Shown: piece after piece, positions 34,235 through 46,280 of the stretch
How the letters are laid out: each line of letters opens with the position of its first letter
Position numbering within the stretch: position 1 is the first letter of the stretch
Made by a program: the position numbers and the translations under genes
The notes under the pieces: generated by a model
The model's database searches: none
Told to the model about the DNA's origin: nothing
The model's input: only the letters and a program-made list of their open reading frames with translations
Assembly: GCA_964035575.1 (NCBI GenBank)
Contig: OZ037862.1
Span: 868,001 to 932,000 of the forward strand
Reading direction: 5' to 3'
Length of the DNA stretch: 64,000 nucleotides
From: Rhynchopus sp. YZ270_cl-10
Taxonomy: Eukaryota > Euglenozoa > Diplonemea > Diplonemida > Diplonemidae

Positions 34235-36556
34235 ATGGCAATGGCGCGCACCCTCTGCGTGCTGCTGTGTGCGTCGCAGGCGTACGGACACGGGCACGTG
34301 TTGGACCCACCGTCGCGTGCGGAGCTCTGTTCGAACACCCACACCCCCGCTTCAGAAAAGAACACGAACTGCGGGCAGATCATGTGGGAGCCCTTCAGCA
34401 TCGAGGGTCCGGACGGGTGGCCGGCAGACGGGACGATCCCGGCAGGAGGTGCACACTCGCGCTTCCCGGAGCTGAACGAGCAGACAGCGACACGCTGGGG
34501 GAAGGTGCCGATGTCGGGCGGGGCGACGAAGTTCACGTGGACGTTCAACGCAAACCACGTGACGAAGGACTACACGTACTACATGACGCGGGCAGGGTGG
34601 AACCCGAATGCACCGCTGACACGCGCCACGTTTGAGGACGCACCGTTCTGTGTTGTGGACGGAGGCATGAAGCAGCCGCCGATGACGACGGACCACACGT
34701 GCAACGTGCCGACGCTGGAGGGGTACCACATCATTCTGAGTGTGTGGGATGTGGGTGACACGTCGAACAGCTTCTTCAACGTGATTGACGTCATGTTCTC
34801 TGGTGGTGGTGGTGGTGGTGGCAGCCCGCCTGTGCCTGTACCAACAGCTCCTGTGCCTGTGCCTGTGCCCACGGCACCTGTGCCGGTTCCAAGCAATGGG
34901 GCCTGCCCAAGCGACACAAGTGGATGCGGCTGCGACTGGACTGACAACGGTGCAAAGTGCAACACAGACGACGGGAGCGAGTGCTACTGCAAGTGCTGCT
35001 GCCAGCACACCGGCCAGTGTGCGTGGCAGGGTGGCGGTGGTGGAGGTGGTGGAGGTGGTGGAGGAGGTGGCGGTGGAGGTAGCGGGTCGACATGCGCACT
35101 TCCAAGCGGGCTGGACGCAAACGTGGCTGCAGTGGACAACACCGGGTTCGCAACGTGCCACGGGAAGCTGCGTCTGTCGGGGCTGCAGCTTGTGGGGGCA
35201 CAGGGTGAGGCTGTGCAGCTGATGGGGATGAGCAGCCACGGGCTGCACTGGTTTGCGAACTGCTACACGAAGGAAAGCATCACACACCTGGTGACGCGGT
35301 GGGGCATCAACGTGTTCCGGGCCGCAATGTACATTGGTGAGGGGGGCTACGGGACCAACCCGGCGCTGAAGCAGACCGTGCTGGACATTGTGCAGTGGTG
35401 CAAGGAGCTTGGGATCTACGTGATTGTGGACTGGCACATGCTGTCCCCCGGGAACCCGAACGACGCTGAGTACGACGGGGCCGACGCGTTCTGGCGGGAC
35501 ATGGCGCGGACACTGAAGGACGAGAGCCACGTGCTGTACGAGATTGCGAACGAGCCCAACGGTGTGAGCTGGGGCGAGGTTGTGAGCTACCACAACCGCA
35601 TCTTGGCGCTGATCCGTGCGGAGGATGCGGAGACAGTGGTGCTTGCGGGGACGCCGACGTGGAGCCAAGACATCCACGAGGCAGCGGCGCGCCCTGTGGA
35701 CCTCCCGCACAACGTCATGTACGTGTTCCACTTCTACGCCGGGTCGCACACACACCTGCAGTCGCGTGTGCAGGAGGTTGCGTCGCAGATCCCGCTGTTT
35801 GTGAGTGAGTGGGGCACGTCTGAGGCGAGCGGTGACGGGGGTCCCTTCCTCGACAACGCGCAGGCGTTCCTGGAGGGCTTCAAGAGCGCAGGGTCGCAGG
35901 GTGTGAAGCTGAGCTGGACGTCGTGGAGTCTGGCGGACAAGGCAGAGGTGTCGGCGGCACTGCAGTCTGGGGCGTGTGCCTCTGGCGACTGGGACAGTGT
36001 GTCGTGCACGGGGAGCTATGTGCGCACGTACATCAGAACGAACGCTGTTCCCTGTGGTGGACCTGCTCCCGTTCCCGTTCCCGTTCCCCCTGTGCCTGTG
36101 CCCACACCGCCAACACCACCAGCAACGTCCCCACCCACACCGCCTGCACCTGTGCCCACAGCGCCTGTGCCCACGGTGCCAGCCCCTGTGCCGACCCCGC
36201 CTGCCTGTGCCTCTGCCTTCTGTGTGTACAGTGCGTGCAAGCGTGATGCCAGCTGCTGTGCTGCAGCAGGGACGCCGTGTGCGCAGTTCGACACGTGGTA
36301 CGCAGAGTGCATGCAGAGCTCGTCACCGCCACCGGCAACATCCCCACCCACACCGCCTGCACCTGTGCCCACAGCACCTGTGCCTGTGCCGTCGAGTGCG
36401 TGCAGCGGGTCGACGCTGTCGATGTATTCAAACTGTCTGGGGGCCACAGCGTGCTGTGAGAGCGGCACACAGTGCTACGAGCAGTCGCAGTGGTACGCAC
36501 AGTGCCTCAGAACGTGCACACCTGGAGGCGGCTGGTCGTGCAAGGTGCTTGGGTGA
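34235..36556 (+). CDS. Secreted AA10 LPMO / GH5 endoglucanase, copy A
   Basis: An intronless 773-residue modular protein. The signal peptide (1-18) ends ...SQAYG, leaving mature His19 (HGHV), the N-terminal half of the copper histidine brace. The second brace His is ~108 (NANHVTKDY), as in AA10 lytic polysaccharide monooxygenases. After a Gly/PVP linker comes a Cys-rich module (~225-265), a poly-Gly linker, then a GH5 domain (~285-600) with acid/base Glu ~440 (YEIANEPN) and nucleophile Glu ~525 (FVSEWGTS). Two C-terminal CBM1-like Cys modules (~655-695 and ~720-760, ending in the WYAxC pattern) follow TPP/PVP linkers. The protein should oxidatively and hydrolytically cut cellulose, or chitin, outside the cell. 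AA10 and GH5 of this type are mainly bacterial, which suggests old horizontal transfer. It begins at MAMARTL; the upstream in-frame extension is untranslated. Confidence 0.9.
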   Translation: MAMARTLCVLLCASQAYGHGHVLDPPSRAELCSNTHTPASEKNTNCGQIMWEPFSIEGPDGWPADGTIPAGGAHSRFPELNEQTATRWGKVPMSGGATKFTWTFNANHVTKDYTYYMTRAGWNPNAPLTRATFEDAPFCVVDGGMKQPPMTTDHTCNVPTLEGYHIILSVWDVGDTSNSFFNVIDVMFSGGGGGGGSPPVPVPTAPVPVPVPTAPVPVPSNGACPSDTSGCGCDWTDNGAKCNTDDGSECYCKCCCQHTGQCAWQGGGGGGGGGGGGGGGGGSGSTCALPSGLDANVAAVDNTGFATCHGKLRLSGLQLVGAQGEAVQLMGMSSHGLHWFANCYTKESITHLVTRWGINVFRAAMYIGEGGYGTNPALKQTVLDIVQWCKELGIYVIVDWHMLSPGNPNDAEYDGADAFWRDMARTLKDESHVLYEIANEPNGVSWGEVVSYHNRILALIRAEDAETVVLAGTPTWSQDIHEAAARPVDLPHNVMYVFHFYAGSHTHLQSRVQEVASQIPLFVSEWGTSEASGDGGPFLDNAQAFLEGFKSAGSQGVKLSWTSWSLADKAEVSAALQSGACASGDWDSVSCTGSYVRTYIRTNAVPCGGPAPVPVPVPPVPVPTPPTPPATSPPTPPAPVPTAPVPTVPAPVPTPPACASAFCVYSACKRDASCCAAAGTPCAQFDTWYAECMQSSSPPPATSPPTPPAPVPTAPVPVPSSACSGSTLSMYSNCLGATACCESGTQCYEQSQWYAQCLRTCTPGGGWSCKVLG

Positions 36557-39142
<2,586 letters not shown>

Positions 39143-39896
39143 TCGTGAGGTCTGTGTCTCCACCACGCTTCTACGGATTTGCTGTTGTTTGTCGTCCCAA
39201 GCTAAAAACAAAAAAGTCAAACAAAACCGACACAAAAAAGTCAGCCAACAAAAAAACAAAAAACAAAACAGCCGCAAAGAAAGGCACGTGGGCCGAAGAG
39301 GCACACGTAGTTAGATAAGGAGAGAGACATAAAAAGCATACACCTTATTTGGCCCCTGACAATAAGGAAAACAAAACCCCCACTTTTTTTGTTTGTTTTT
39401 TCGTTTGCACTATCAACTTCACTTTTTTTTTTCTCTTGCACCTTCCGCAAGCACAGAAGTGCACAAGGGACTGCCACCTTGTGTGTCACAGCCCCAAGTG
39501 CGCGCTGTTGCTGTGGTGGCGTGTTTGTTGTTGTTTTAATCCCCCCTGTGTTTCGTTTTCCCCACCCCCGTAGGAGCGCTTCTTGTGTCGGGCCGTCTTG
39601 CTGGGCAAATCAAACCACCCACCGCAGCACTCCGTCCACTCTGTCATTTCACAGGGAGGAAAGAGCTTTGCCTGCCACCCTTTTGTTTGACACGCTCAGC
39701 TGTCACAGCGTCCCGACCAGAAGCAACCAACCGATAAAAATGTAGAACAAAGACCCCTGACAAAACAAAAACAAGAACAAAGTTGTCGCCCCCTACATGT
39801 TTTCTTACTGCATCTGCATCCATCCCACTACCACACCACCACAATGACACAGATTTATTCACTTTGTAAAAAACAACAAAAAAAGACAAGACAACA
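39143..39896. other. Intergenic
   Basis: No gene is supported in 754 bases. There are A-rich and pyrimidine tracts, and the CACAGATTTATTCAC motif at 39848-39862, 35-49 bases before the next ATG. Confidence 0.5.
39848..39862 (+). promoter_or_regulatory. Shared upstream motif (CACAGATTTATTCAC)
   Basis: It matches the motif before the LPMO-GH5 genes in 11 consecutive bases (CACAGATTTAT) at a similar distance from the start codon. Confidence 0.4.
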
Positions 39897-42140
39897 ATGC
39901 AGCTGCAAACATACCTGCAGCTGTGCACGGCAGCAGCGCTGTTTGTGTGCTGCGCAGAGGCACACAAGGTGGCTGTGTGCTCGTCGACAGCTGTGTCGCA
40001 GCCGGGGACGGTGACGTTCTGGTTTGCAACGTACTCGCACGGGTCGAGCCTGGTGCAGTCTGGCGCACGTGGCCACATCAAGGCGCCTACAGGGGTGACG
40101 ACGACTGCGCCGTTTGCGAACCGGTGCGATGTGGCGACACCGCCGTCGTCTGCAGGCCTGACGGTGTCTGGCCTGGCAGCCACACTTGCGGGGAACTGCC
40201 AGTCGGAGACGGTGACAGGCTCGCAGGGGCAGACGCTGTACGCATACCCCGCAGACAGCACGTTGACCTGCTACGACGCAGGCAGCGTGGAGCTGTACGC
40301 AGTCGGGCGGACTGGGTCTGAGACACCGCATTCCTGCCTCACGCAGGGACGCAGCGTGGCGTCCATTGCAACGTGGTACCCTGTGGTGGTGGAGGCGGCC
40401 GTGTCGGGCTCGTACGAGGTGTGGACCACAAACACGGGGGATGTGCTGGACCCTGGTCTCGGGGTGGACCTGCCCGACCCGTGCTCGATGGACGACAACC
40501 GCCACTTCTTCCTGCCGCTGAGTGTCGCTGCAGGGAGTGCGTTGTGCACAACACAGCCGGACGTGCCCGCGCACGTGGTGGCGTCCTCGCTGCTGCAGTG
40601 CAACGGGGAGGTGCACGAGATCCCTGTGGGGATGCAGTGCAATGCGCAGTGCGAGCCAGGCTACATGCCTGTGGGAGACCTTGTGTGCGAGGAGGACCCG
40701 CTGGACAGCACCCAAGCCGACTGGTCGACGTCGTTCTCGTGTGTGGCGCAGACCTGTGCCCTACCGGATAGTGGGAACAACGCAGCCATCTCCTCCATGA
40801 TTGTCGGTGTGTCGCTGCCATGCACACGTTTCACGCCTGCTGGTGCGGAGTGTGAGTTTGTCTGCCTGGCCCCGTCGGGTCTGGTCGGTGTCGGGTCCAT
40901 TGCCTGCGACAGCATGGGTGCCTGGCAGCCCGGCTCCAACTACTCGGGGTGTGTGCCGCCCACGCCGGAGCCGCCAACGGAAGCGCCGCCAACAGCGTCC
41001 CCGCCGACCCCTGCCCCGGACACGATGGCACCACCGACACCGTCGCCTCCGACACCGTCACCACCTACTCCGTCACCACCGACACCAGCCCCTGACACAT
41101 CTGCACCACCGACATCGGCACCACCAACATCTGCACCGCCGACATCTGCTCCCCCGACACCTGCACCCACACAGTGCACTGCTCCAGACACGGCACCGCT
41201 TACGTGCGAGGCGACGGCGTCACGCGAGTGTGCATGGCGTGTGGTGCAGTCTGGCCGCCTCCTGGCTGTTGGGTTCTCTGCAGACGGGAGCCGTGTTGCA
41301 ACAGGGAGCGACGACGGGGTGCGTGTGTACGACAGCACGACTGGGGTGCAGGTGGCGAAGCTGGCGTGTGCAGACTTTGCGTCGCACGATGTGACGTTCT
41401 CGAGTGACGGTGCACGCGTTGCTGTGGGTGGTGCCGGCGGGCGTGTTGTTGTGTGCGACGCTGTGACGGGCGAGCTCGAGGTGACGCTGATGGACATGAG
41501 TGCGGAGGGAAGTGTGCCGGTGCGCCGTGTGCGCTTCACGCCCGACGCACGCTTCCTTGTTGTGAGCGGTGGTGGCAGCGACATGCGCACACGTGTGTTT
41601 GACGTGATGTCCGGTTCGCTGGAGCCGGAGATTGTGATCCACAAGCACGCACGCGAGGTGGCGTTCTCTGCAGATGGGGCGCTGCTGGCCACGTCGTGGG
41701 GCACGGAGGTGGACGAGGTTGTGACGGTGTGGCGTGTGCGGAACGGTGCCAAGGTGGCGGAGCTGCCGTCGCGCTTTGCACGTGTGACGGCACTGTCGTT
41801 CTCTGCGTCTCGCGACGAGCTGCTGCGTGGGATGGACGACGGGACGGTGCGTGTGAGCAAGTGGGCTGGCGGGGTTGTTGGCGAGGGTGCGGTGACGGAG
41901 CGCCTTGAGCTTGAGACCAAGACGAAGACTGTGTTTGACGCTCGGCACTCGCCAAACGGGGCACTGCTTGCTGCTGTCGGGGAGGGTGAGGTGACGGTGT
42001 GGCGTGCGGCTGGGAGTGTGGCACACCGGCTCTATGGGCACACGCGTGCAGGGCTCCCTCGTATGGCCTTCTCACCTGACAGCACACGCCTCGCTACAGC
42101 AAGCCACGACGGCACGCTACTCCTGTGGGACCTGTTGTAG
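39897..42140 (+). CDS. Secreted sushi-like / Pro-rich / WD40 protein with N-terminal His
   Basis: An intronless 747-residue protein. The signal peptide ends near CCAEA, leaving mature His23 (HKVAVCSS), and a conserved-looking TYSHG follows 25 residues later. Residues ~23-200 form a Cys-containing beta domain of unknown family. Residues ~205-355 contain two sushi/CCP-like Cys modules (CxxxCxPGYMPVG...C and CEFVCLAPSG...C...WQPG...C). A TPP/SPP-repeat linker (~358-420) precedes a ~300-residue WD40 beta-propeller ending MAFSPDSTRLATASHDGTLLLWD. Extracellular WD40 propellers are unusual. The setting among LPMO genes and the shared upstream motif suggest a role in extracellular polysaccharide or prey binding. 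The first domain could be a copper/His-brace domain; that is speculative. Confidence 0.75.
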   Translation: MQLQTYLQLCTAAALFVCCAEAHKVAVCSSTAVSQPGTVTFWFATYSHGSSLVQSGARGHIKAPTGVTTTAPFANRCDVATPPSSAGLTVSGLAATLAGNCQSETVTGSQGQTLYAYPADSTLTCYDAGSVELYAVGRTGSETPHSCLTQGRSVASIATWYPVVVEAAVSGSYEVWTTNTGDVLDPGLGVDLPDPCSMDDNRHFFLPLSVAAGSALCTTQPDVPAHVVASSLLQCNGEVHEIPVGMQCNAQCEPGYMPVGDLVCEEDPLDSTQADWSTSFSCVAQTCALPDSGNNAAISSMIVGVSLPCTRFTPAGAECEFVCLAPSGLVGVGSIACDSMGAWQPGSNYSGCVPPTPEPPTEAPPTASPPTPAPDTMAPPTPSPPTPSPPTPSPPTPAPDTSAPPTSAPPTSAPPTSAPPTPAPTQCTAPDTAPLTCEATASRECAWRVVQSGRLLAVGFSADGSRVATGSDDGVRVYDSTTGVQVAKLACADFASHDVTFSSDGARVAVGGAGGRVVVCDAVTGELEVTLMDMSAEGSVPVRRVRFTPDARFLVVSGGGSDMRTRVFDVMSGSLEPEIVIHKHAREVAFSADGALLATSWGTEVDEVVTVWRVRNGAKVAELPSRFARVTALSFSASRDELLRGMDDGTVRVSKWAGGVVGEGAVTERLELETKTKTVFDARHSPNGALLAAVGEGEVTVWRAAGSVAHRLYGHTRAGLPRMAFSPDSTRLATASHDGTLLLWDLL

Positions 42141-42267
42141 GGTGTCCCAATAGTGTTTGTGGTGTGGGTGTTGGTGTGTGAACTCTCGCGCCCATCCCCT
42201 TGCCACAAGGCTCGTTATTTATTTCAACTACACATTTCGGTCAAATGTTTTCCCCTCTGATTTTTAA

Positions 42268-42308
42268 TTGGTAACCAAGCGCGAGAGGGCTGGCGTTCAT
42301 GTTACCAA
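42268..42308 (+). repeat. Type I hairpin element, strongly covarying variant
   Basis: The outer arms TTGGTAAC and GTTACCAA pair perfectly over eight bases although their sequence differs from other copies. The inner CCAAGC pairs with GCTGG with one bulged A, and the loop is GCGAGAG. Structure is conserved while sequence changes. Confidence 0.8.
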
Positions 42309-42504
42309 ACTTGTCTCTTTTATTTGAGATTTGCGTTTTGTACACAACTTTCTGATGAACAGGTCAGGGCATTGTTATTTTTTTCTTTTTTCTTTTTTTT
42401 TGCAGCTGACAAAATCAGTAGGGGTGTACAGCAAGGTTGTTTCTTTCTGAAAACAGATACGTGTGCCTGACAAGGCATATCCATCTCTGGAGAAAGAAAA
42501 AAAC

Positions 42505-42586
42505 AAGCTTTTGGTGTGGCTGAAAGGGGGTCGGGAAAAGTGCGGAAAAAGTGCGAATCACCCCCCTTCAGCCACACCAGCTTTGC
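42505..42586. repeat. 82-bp foldback
   Basis: The arms AGCTTTTGGTGTGGCTGAA and TTCAGCCACACCAGCTTT are near-perfect complements, with GGGGG/CCCCC extending inward. The spacer holds a repeated GTGCGGAAAA/GTGCGAAT pair. It is a possible MITE remnant. Confidence 0.65.
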
Positions 42587-43883
42587 TTTCGTTTTCATTT
42601 TCGTTTTTGTTTTGAATTTTTATTTTGCTCGGCGAAAGTCTGATCTGCTCCAAACCTGTCCTGCGTGAGATGTAGCAATCTTGTGGGGTCGAAAACATAA
42701 AATTAGCGAATGGGGAAATGGCAACGCGCTTTTCTCCTTTTTGTGGTGTTTTCCCATGGAGTTTCTGGTCAGATGTCTTGCACCAAGTTTGCATTTTTAG
42801 AGGTCTTGCGTGTTGATATAACGCGTGGCCAACACTGTCCCCATGTTTATTCCCTTACCCCCTTCACCTCTCTCCCCTTTGATGATATTCATGACACTGC
42901 TGTGCGTGCTCGTTTGGTGATTGCTTGGGTGACCAGGCAACGCAAATATGCATACGCAGCACACTTGCTCAACAAGTGTGCTGGCGTGTTGCGGTCTGCT
43001 GATCCAAGAACAAGTCAGCAGTGTTGTGTGTTGTGTAGCTTTGTTATTGCTTCCCCTTGACAAAGGGGGTTTATTGTCCGCTTCTCTTTCTTATGTTAGC
43101 TTCACACTTGCTGATAGTTGGCACACACATTGCGTGTCTAGCCTCGCTCTGTACTCGCTTGCTCCCCCTTTGCAGTTTTGAGGGTGTGAATGTGTGGATT
43201 TGTGATTCTGGGACAGTGTACACGTGTTCGTGTAGAGTGTTCCGTTGTCCCTGCATTTCTACGTCTGCCTGCAAAGGGTGTTTTAGCACCGCCACTTTCA
43301 CATGTATTGACCACTTTCTCACTCTTCTTACTTTCTTCAAGAACTGTGTGCCGTGATGCGCATGCTTCTTCCACGGTTTCTTTCTTTAATTCGATTGCCT
43401 TCGCATTCGTGGTCATTCTTCTTCACTACCCCACACACAGCGTTCTGCTGTGTCTGTTTTTAATTATGTTGTTGTTATATTTTATGGTTTATGTTTTACA
43501 TTTTGTGAGGAGCGACACCCCACTGTTCGTGGTGTGTGTCGTCAACGTCTTTGTGGAGAAGCATTATTTTGCGACAATTCAGCAGAAACTTCTGCTGCAG
43601 CGTTGTCCGGGACGGTCCCCTTTCTTTTGTGAGGGCGAGTCTCTGGACGGAGTTGTCTGCACTCTGCTTCTCCCTGACATCCCCACCCTTCAGCAAACGT
43701 ACCCCTCCCCTGCCCCATCAAGGATGCAGAACAGGATGCATAACTGCGCGTCTTCGTTCAGCCTTTTTGATGTTTTTTTTTGAGTTTTTGAAATTGAATA
43801 CAAAAAGCCTGTCCTCTGAGCCCATTAGTTATTTCACTCGTTCTCTCCACAACCCCAGCTCACAGCACAACCAAACACCCCAA

Positions 43884-43902
43884 CACAGATTCATTACATT
43901 GT
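43884..43902 (+). promoter_or_regulatory. Shared upstream motif variant (CACAGATTCATTACATT)
   Basis: This lies 55-70 bases before the third AA10 gene. It matches CACAGATTTAT with one change, followed by an A/C/T-rich stretch as in the other two cases. Confidence 0.35.
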
Positions 43903-43954
43903 GCCTCACTCCACTTGTGCACCACATCCACACACAAAGCCCAAAGAGCGTACA

Positions 43955-45202
43955 ATGGCGAAGCACACTGCGCTGTGCGTGCTGCTGTGTGCATCGCAGG
44001 TGTACGGACACGGCCACGTTGTGACACCGCCGTCGCGTGTGGAGCTCTGCAAGACAGGGGGCAACACGAACTGCGGGCAGATCATCTGGGAGCCCTACAG
44101 CGTGGAGGGTCCGGATGGGTGGCCGGCAGACGGGACGATTGCGGCAGGGGGTGGGCACTCGCGCTTCCCGGAGCTGAACGTGCAGACGGCGACACGCTGG
44201 GAGAGGGTTGCGATGTCGTCGGGGCCAACGAAGTTTGCGTGGAAGTTTCTTGTGAACCACGTGACGAAGGACTACAAGTACTACATCACGCGTGTGGGGT
44301 GGGACGAGGCGGCACCGCTGACACGCGCAACGTTTGAGACTGCACCCTTCTGCGTTGTGGACGGGGGAATGACAGAGCCACCGGCACTTGACGAGCACAC
44401 ATGCAACGTGCCGACACGCGAGGGGTACCACATCATTCTGAGTGTGTGGGATGTGGGTGACACGTCGAACAGCTTCTTCAACGTGATTGATGCCATGTTC
44501 TCTGGTGGTGGTGGTGGTGGCAGCCCGCCTGTGCCTGTGCCTGTGCCAACAGCTCCTGTGCCTGTGCCGACCTCACCTGTGACACCCCCTGTCTGTGCAA
44601 CCTCTGTTCACTGCATGTACACTGCGTGTAAGCAGGACCCCGAGTGCTGCGAGCAGGCAGGTGCATCGTGTGCTTCCTACAACACACACTACGCACAGTG
44701 TGTGCAGGGTGCACCGTCGCCTTCGACCCCACCGCCAACACCACCTGTCTCAACGCAAGCACCAACACCAACACCACCCACACCCACGCAAGCACCGTCG
44801 CCAACGACACCACGAACCCCACCTGTCTGTGCAACTTCTGTGGCCTGCATCTACACTGCGTGTGAGAAGGACCGTGCCTGCTGCGAGCAGGCAGGTGCGT
44901 CGTGTGCTTCCTACAACACGTACTACGCACAGTGTGTGCAGGGTGCAATGCCTGCAGTTCCCACCACCGCGCCTGCCACAAATATACCTGAAACGAACGT
45001 TCCTGCAACTGACGTCCCTGCCACGCGTGCACCTCGGACGAATGTGCCTGCACCTGTGCCACCGCCGCCAACACCGACACCTCCGACAAGTGGCTGCAGT
45101 GCAGAGATCTCTCGCTGGCGCGCATGCCTTGGCAAGGAGCGCTGCTGTGCTGCAGGACTGCAGTGCAAAGGGAACAGGTGGTGGAAGTCGTGCAAGCCGT
45201 GA
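43955..45202 (+). CDS. Secreted AA10 LPMO with CBM1-like Cys modules
   Basis: An intronless 415-residue paralogue of the AA10 part of the LPMO-GH5 proteins. Its signal peptide (MAKHTALCVLLCASQVYG) leaves mature His19, and the second brace His lies in LVNHVTKDY. The AA10 domain runs to ~195 and ends in the same FFNVIDxMFSGGGGG junction. A PVP linker then leads to two nearly identical Cys modules (CATSVHCMYTACKQDPECCE... and CATSVACIYTACEKDRACCE...), each ending YAQCVQG, and a shorter third module at the C-terminus (RCCAAGLQC...WWKSC). TPT/PAT linkers separate them. There is no GH5 domain. It probably binds and oxidises cellulose or chitin outside the cell. Confidence 0.9.
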   Translation: MAKHTALCVLLCASQVYGHGHVVTPPSRVELCKTGGNTNCGQIIWEPYSVEGPDGWPADGTIAAGGGHSRFPELNVQTATRWERVAMSSGPTKFAWKFLVNHVTKDYKYYITRVGWDEAAPLTRATFETAPFCVVDGGMTEPPALDEHTCNVPTREGYHIILSVWDVGDTSNSFFNVIDAMFSGGGGGGSPPVPVPVPTAPVPVPTSPVTPPVCATSVHCMYTACKQDPECCEQAGASCASYNTHYAQCVQGAPSPSTPPPTPPVSTQAPTPTPPTPTQAPSPTTPRTPPVCATSVACIYTACEKDRACCEQAGASCASYNTYYAQCVQGAMPAVPTTAPATNIPETNVPATDVPATRAPRTNVPAPVPPPPTPTPPTSGCSAEISRWRACLGKERCCAAGLQCKGNRWWKSCKP

Positions 45203-46280
45203 TGTGGCATGCCATGCACCGTCTTCTGTTGTGTGGTAGACGTGGACCGTGTGTGGTGTCCACGTGCAGCGTCTTCACCATCCTCCCATTACCGACCTCG
45301 TCCCCTTCCCTCTCTATGCAGCATCTATGACTGCTCTTCCTGTCTACTCTAGTGTCCTCCAGGACCAACGGCGTGCAGAATGCACTCTGCTTCGACTCGA
45401 CACAACCTATACCTATACCTATAATACAACTGTTGACTTGCAACTATCTTCTATTTGCCTCTATTGCGCACTCGCCGCTCTCTTAACTGGGAGACGGCTT
45501 TCCGTGAGGTGTCGTGCCTTGCGTTTATCAACTTCTGCCTTGTGGAGGCTGTTACGCCCCTTGAGAGGAGAAGCTGTGTGCAGTGCAATAGCAACCCAAT
45601 ATACAATCAAGACATGCCCACTGCTGTGGCTGCCGGTGTGTGCTCGGCAGGTGGGCAAACATGTTCTCTTCCTCTCTTGTTGCGCTTTCTCTATTTTCTG
45701 TTTCTTTCTTTTGTTTTCATTTATTTGCTCTCGTTCTCCACACTACGTGCAAACAACGACACGACAGCTGAGGTGCAGCTGTGTGCACAGTGGTTCTGCC
45801 TGCCCCGCCTTTCCTGTCTGTGTGTCCCTCTGCCTCACCCGTTCTTCTGTGCATAAGGTGCCGTCCACTTGAGTGCGCGAAGACAAGGTCTAATAGAGAG
45901 GCAGGGGAGAGGACACCAAGGTGCAGGGTCATCGTGGAGGCAAGCCAAACAGGTTGTGGTGCCCTTTCGTTTCTCTTATCCATACCGCTTTCCTTTTTCC
46001 GGCGTCGTGTGCTTTTGTGCACAGAGCAATACTTTTCTACTTTGTTCTGTGTTCTGCACAGTACAGTTTTATATGGAGAATACCGAACCACAGCCCCACC
46101 TCGCCCTCCCTCACCCCCTTTTATATCCTGTCTCACAGCAGCAACATTGTTTGCGTCTGCACACATATTTGTGTATATGCTGCAAACTCCACAACCGCCA
46201 CATTACTTCCCCACCACTCCTCCCCACATACCACCACACAGATTTATAAACACATTCCAACAACAAATAAACAACACAAA
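45203..46280. other. Intergenic
   Basis: No gene is supported in 1.1 kb. It contains a CTATAC microrepeat (~45408-45421) and the sequence GCCCCTTGAGAGGAGAAGC (~45556), which recurs near 37331. Duplication copy B starts at ~46235. Confidence 0.5.

Larger units (their letters stand above)
42141..43954. other. Intergenic with hairpin and foldback
   Basis: No gene is supported in 1.8 kb. It contains a type I hairpin variant at 42268-42308, a foldback at 42505-42586 and the shared motif at 43884. The 116-residue frame from 42710 begins like a signal peptide but has no domain or codon-bias support. Confidence 0.5.

Noticed and set aside
34352-35755. Long minus-strand frames opposite the LPMO-GH5 genes (also 46398-47774)
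   Set aside because: Open antisense frames arise from the strong GC3 bias of the sense gene. Their translations are His/Arg-rich and show no domain.
42710-43060. 116-residue frame beginning like a signal peptide
   Set aside because: No conserved domain, codon use like intergenic DNA, and no supporting context. A secreted Cys-containing peptide is possible but unsupported.
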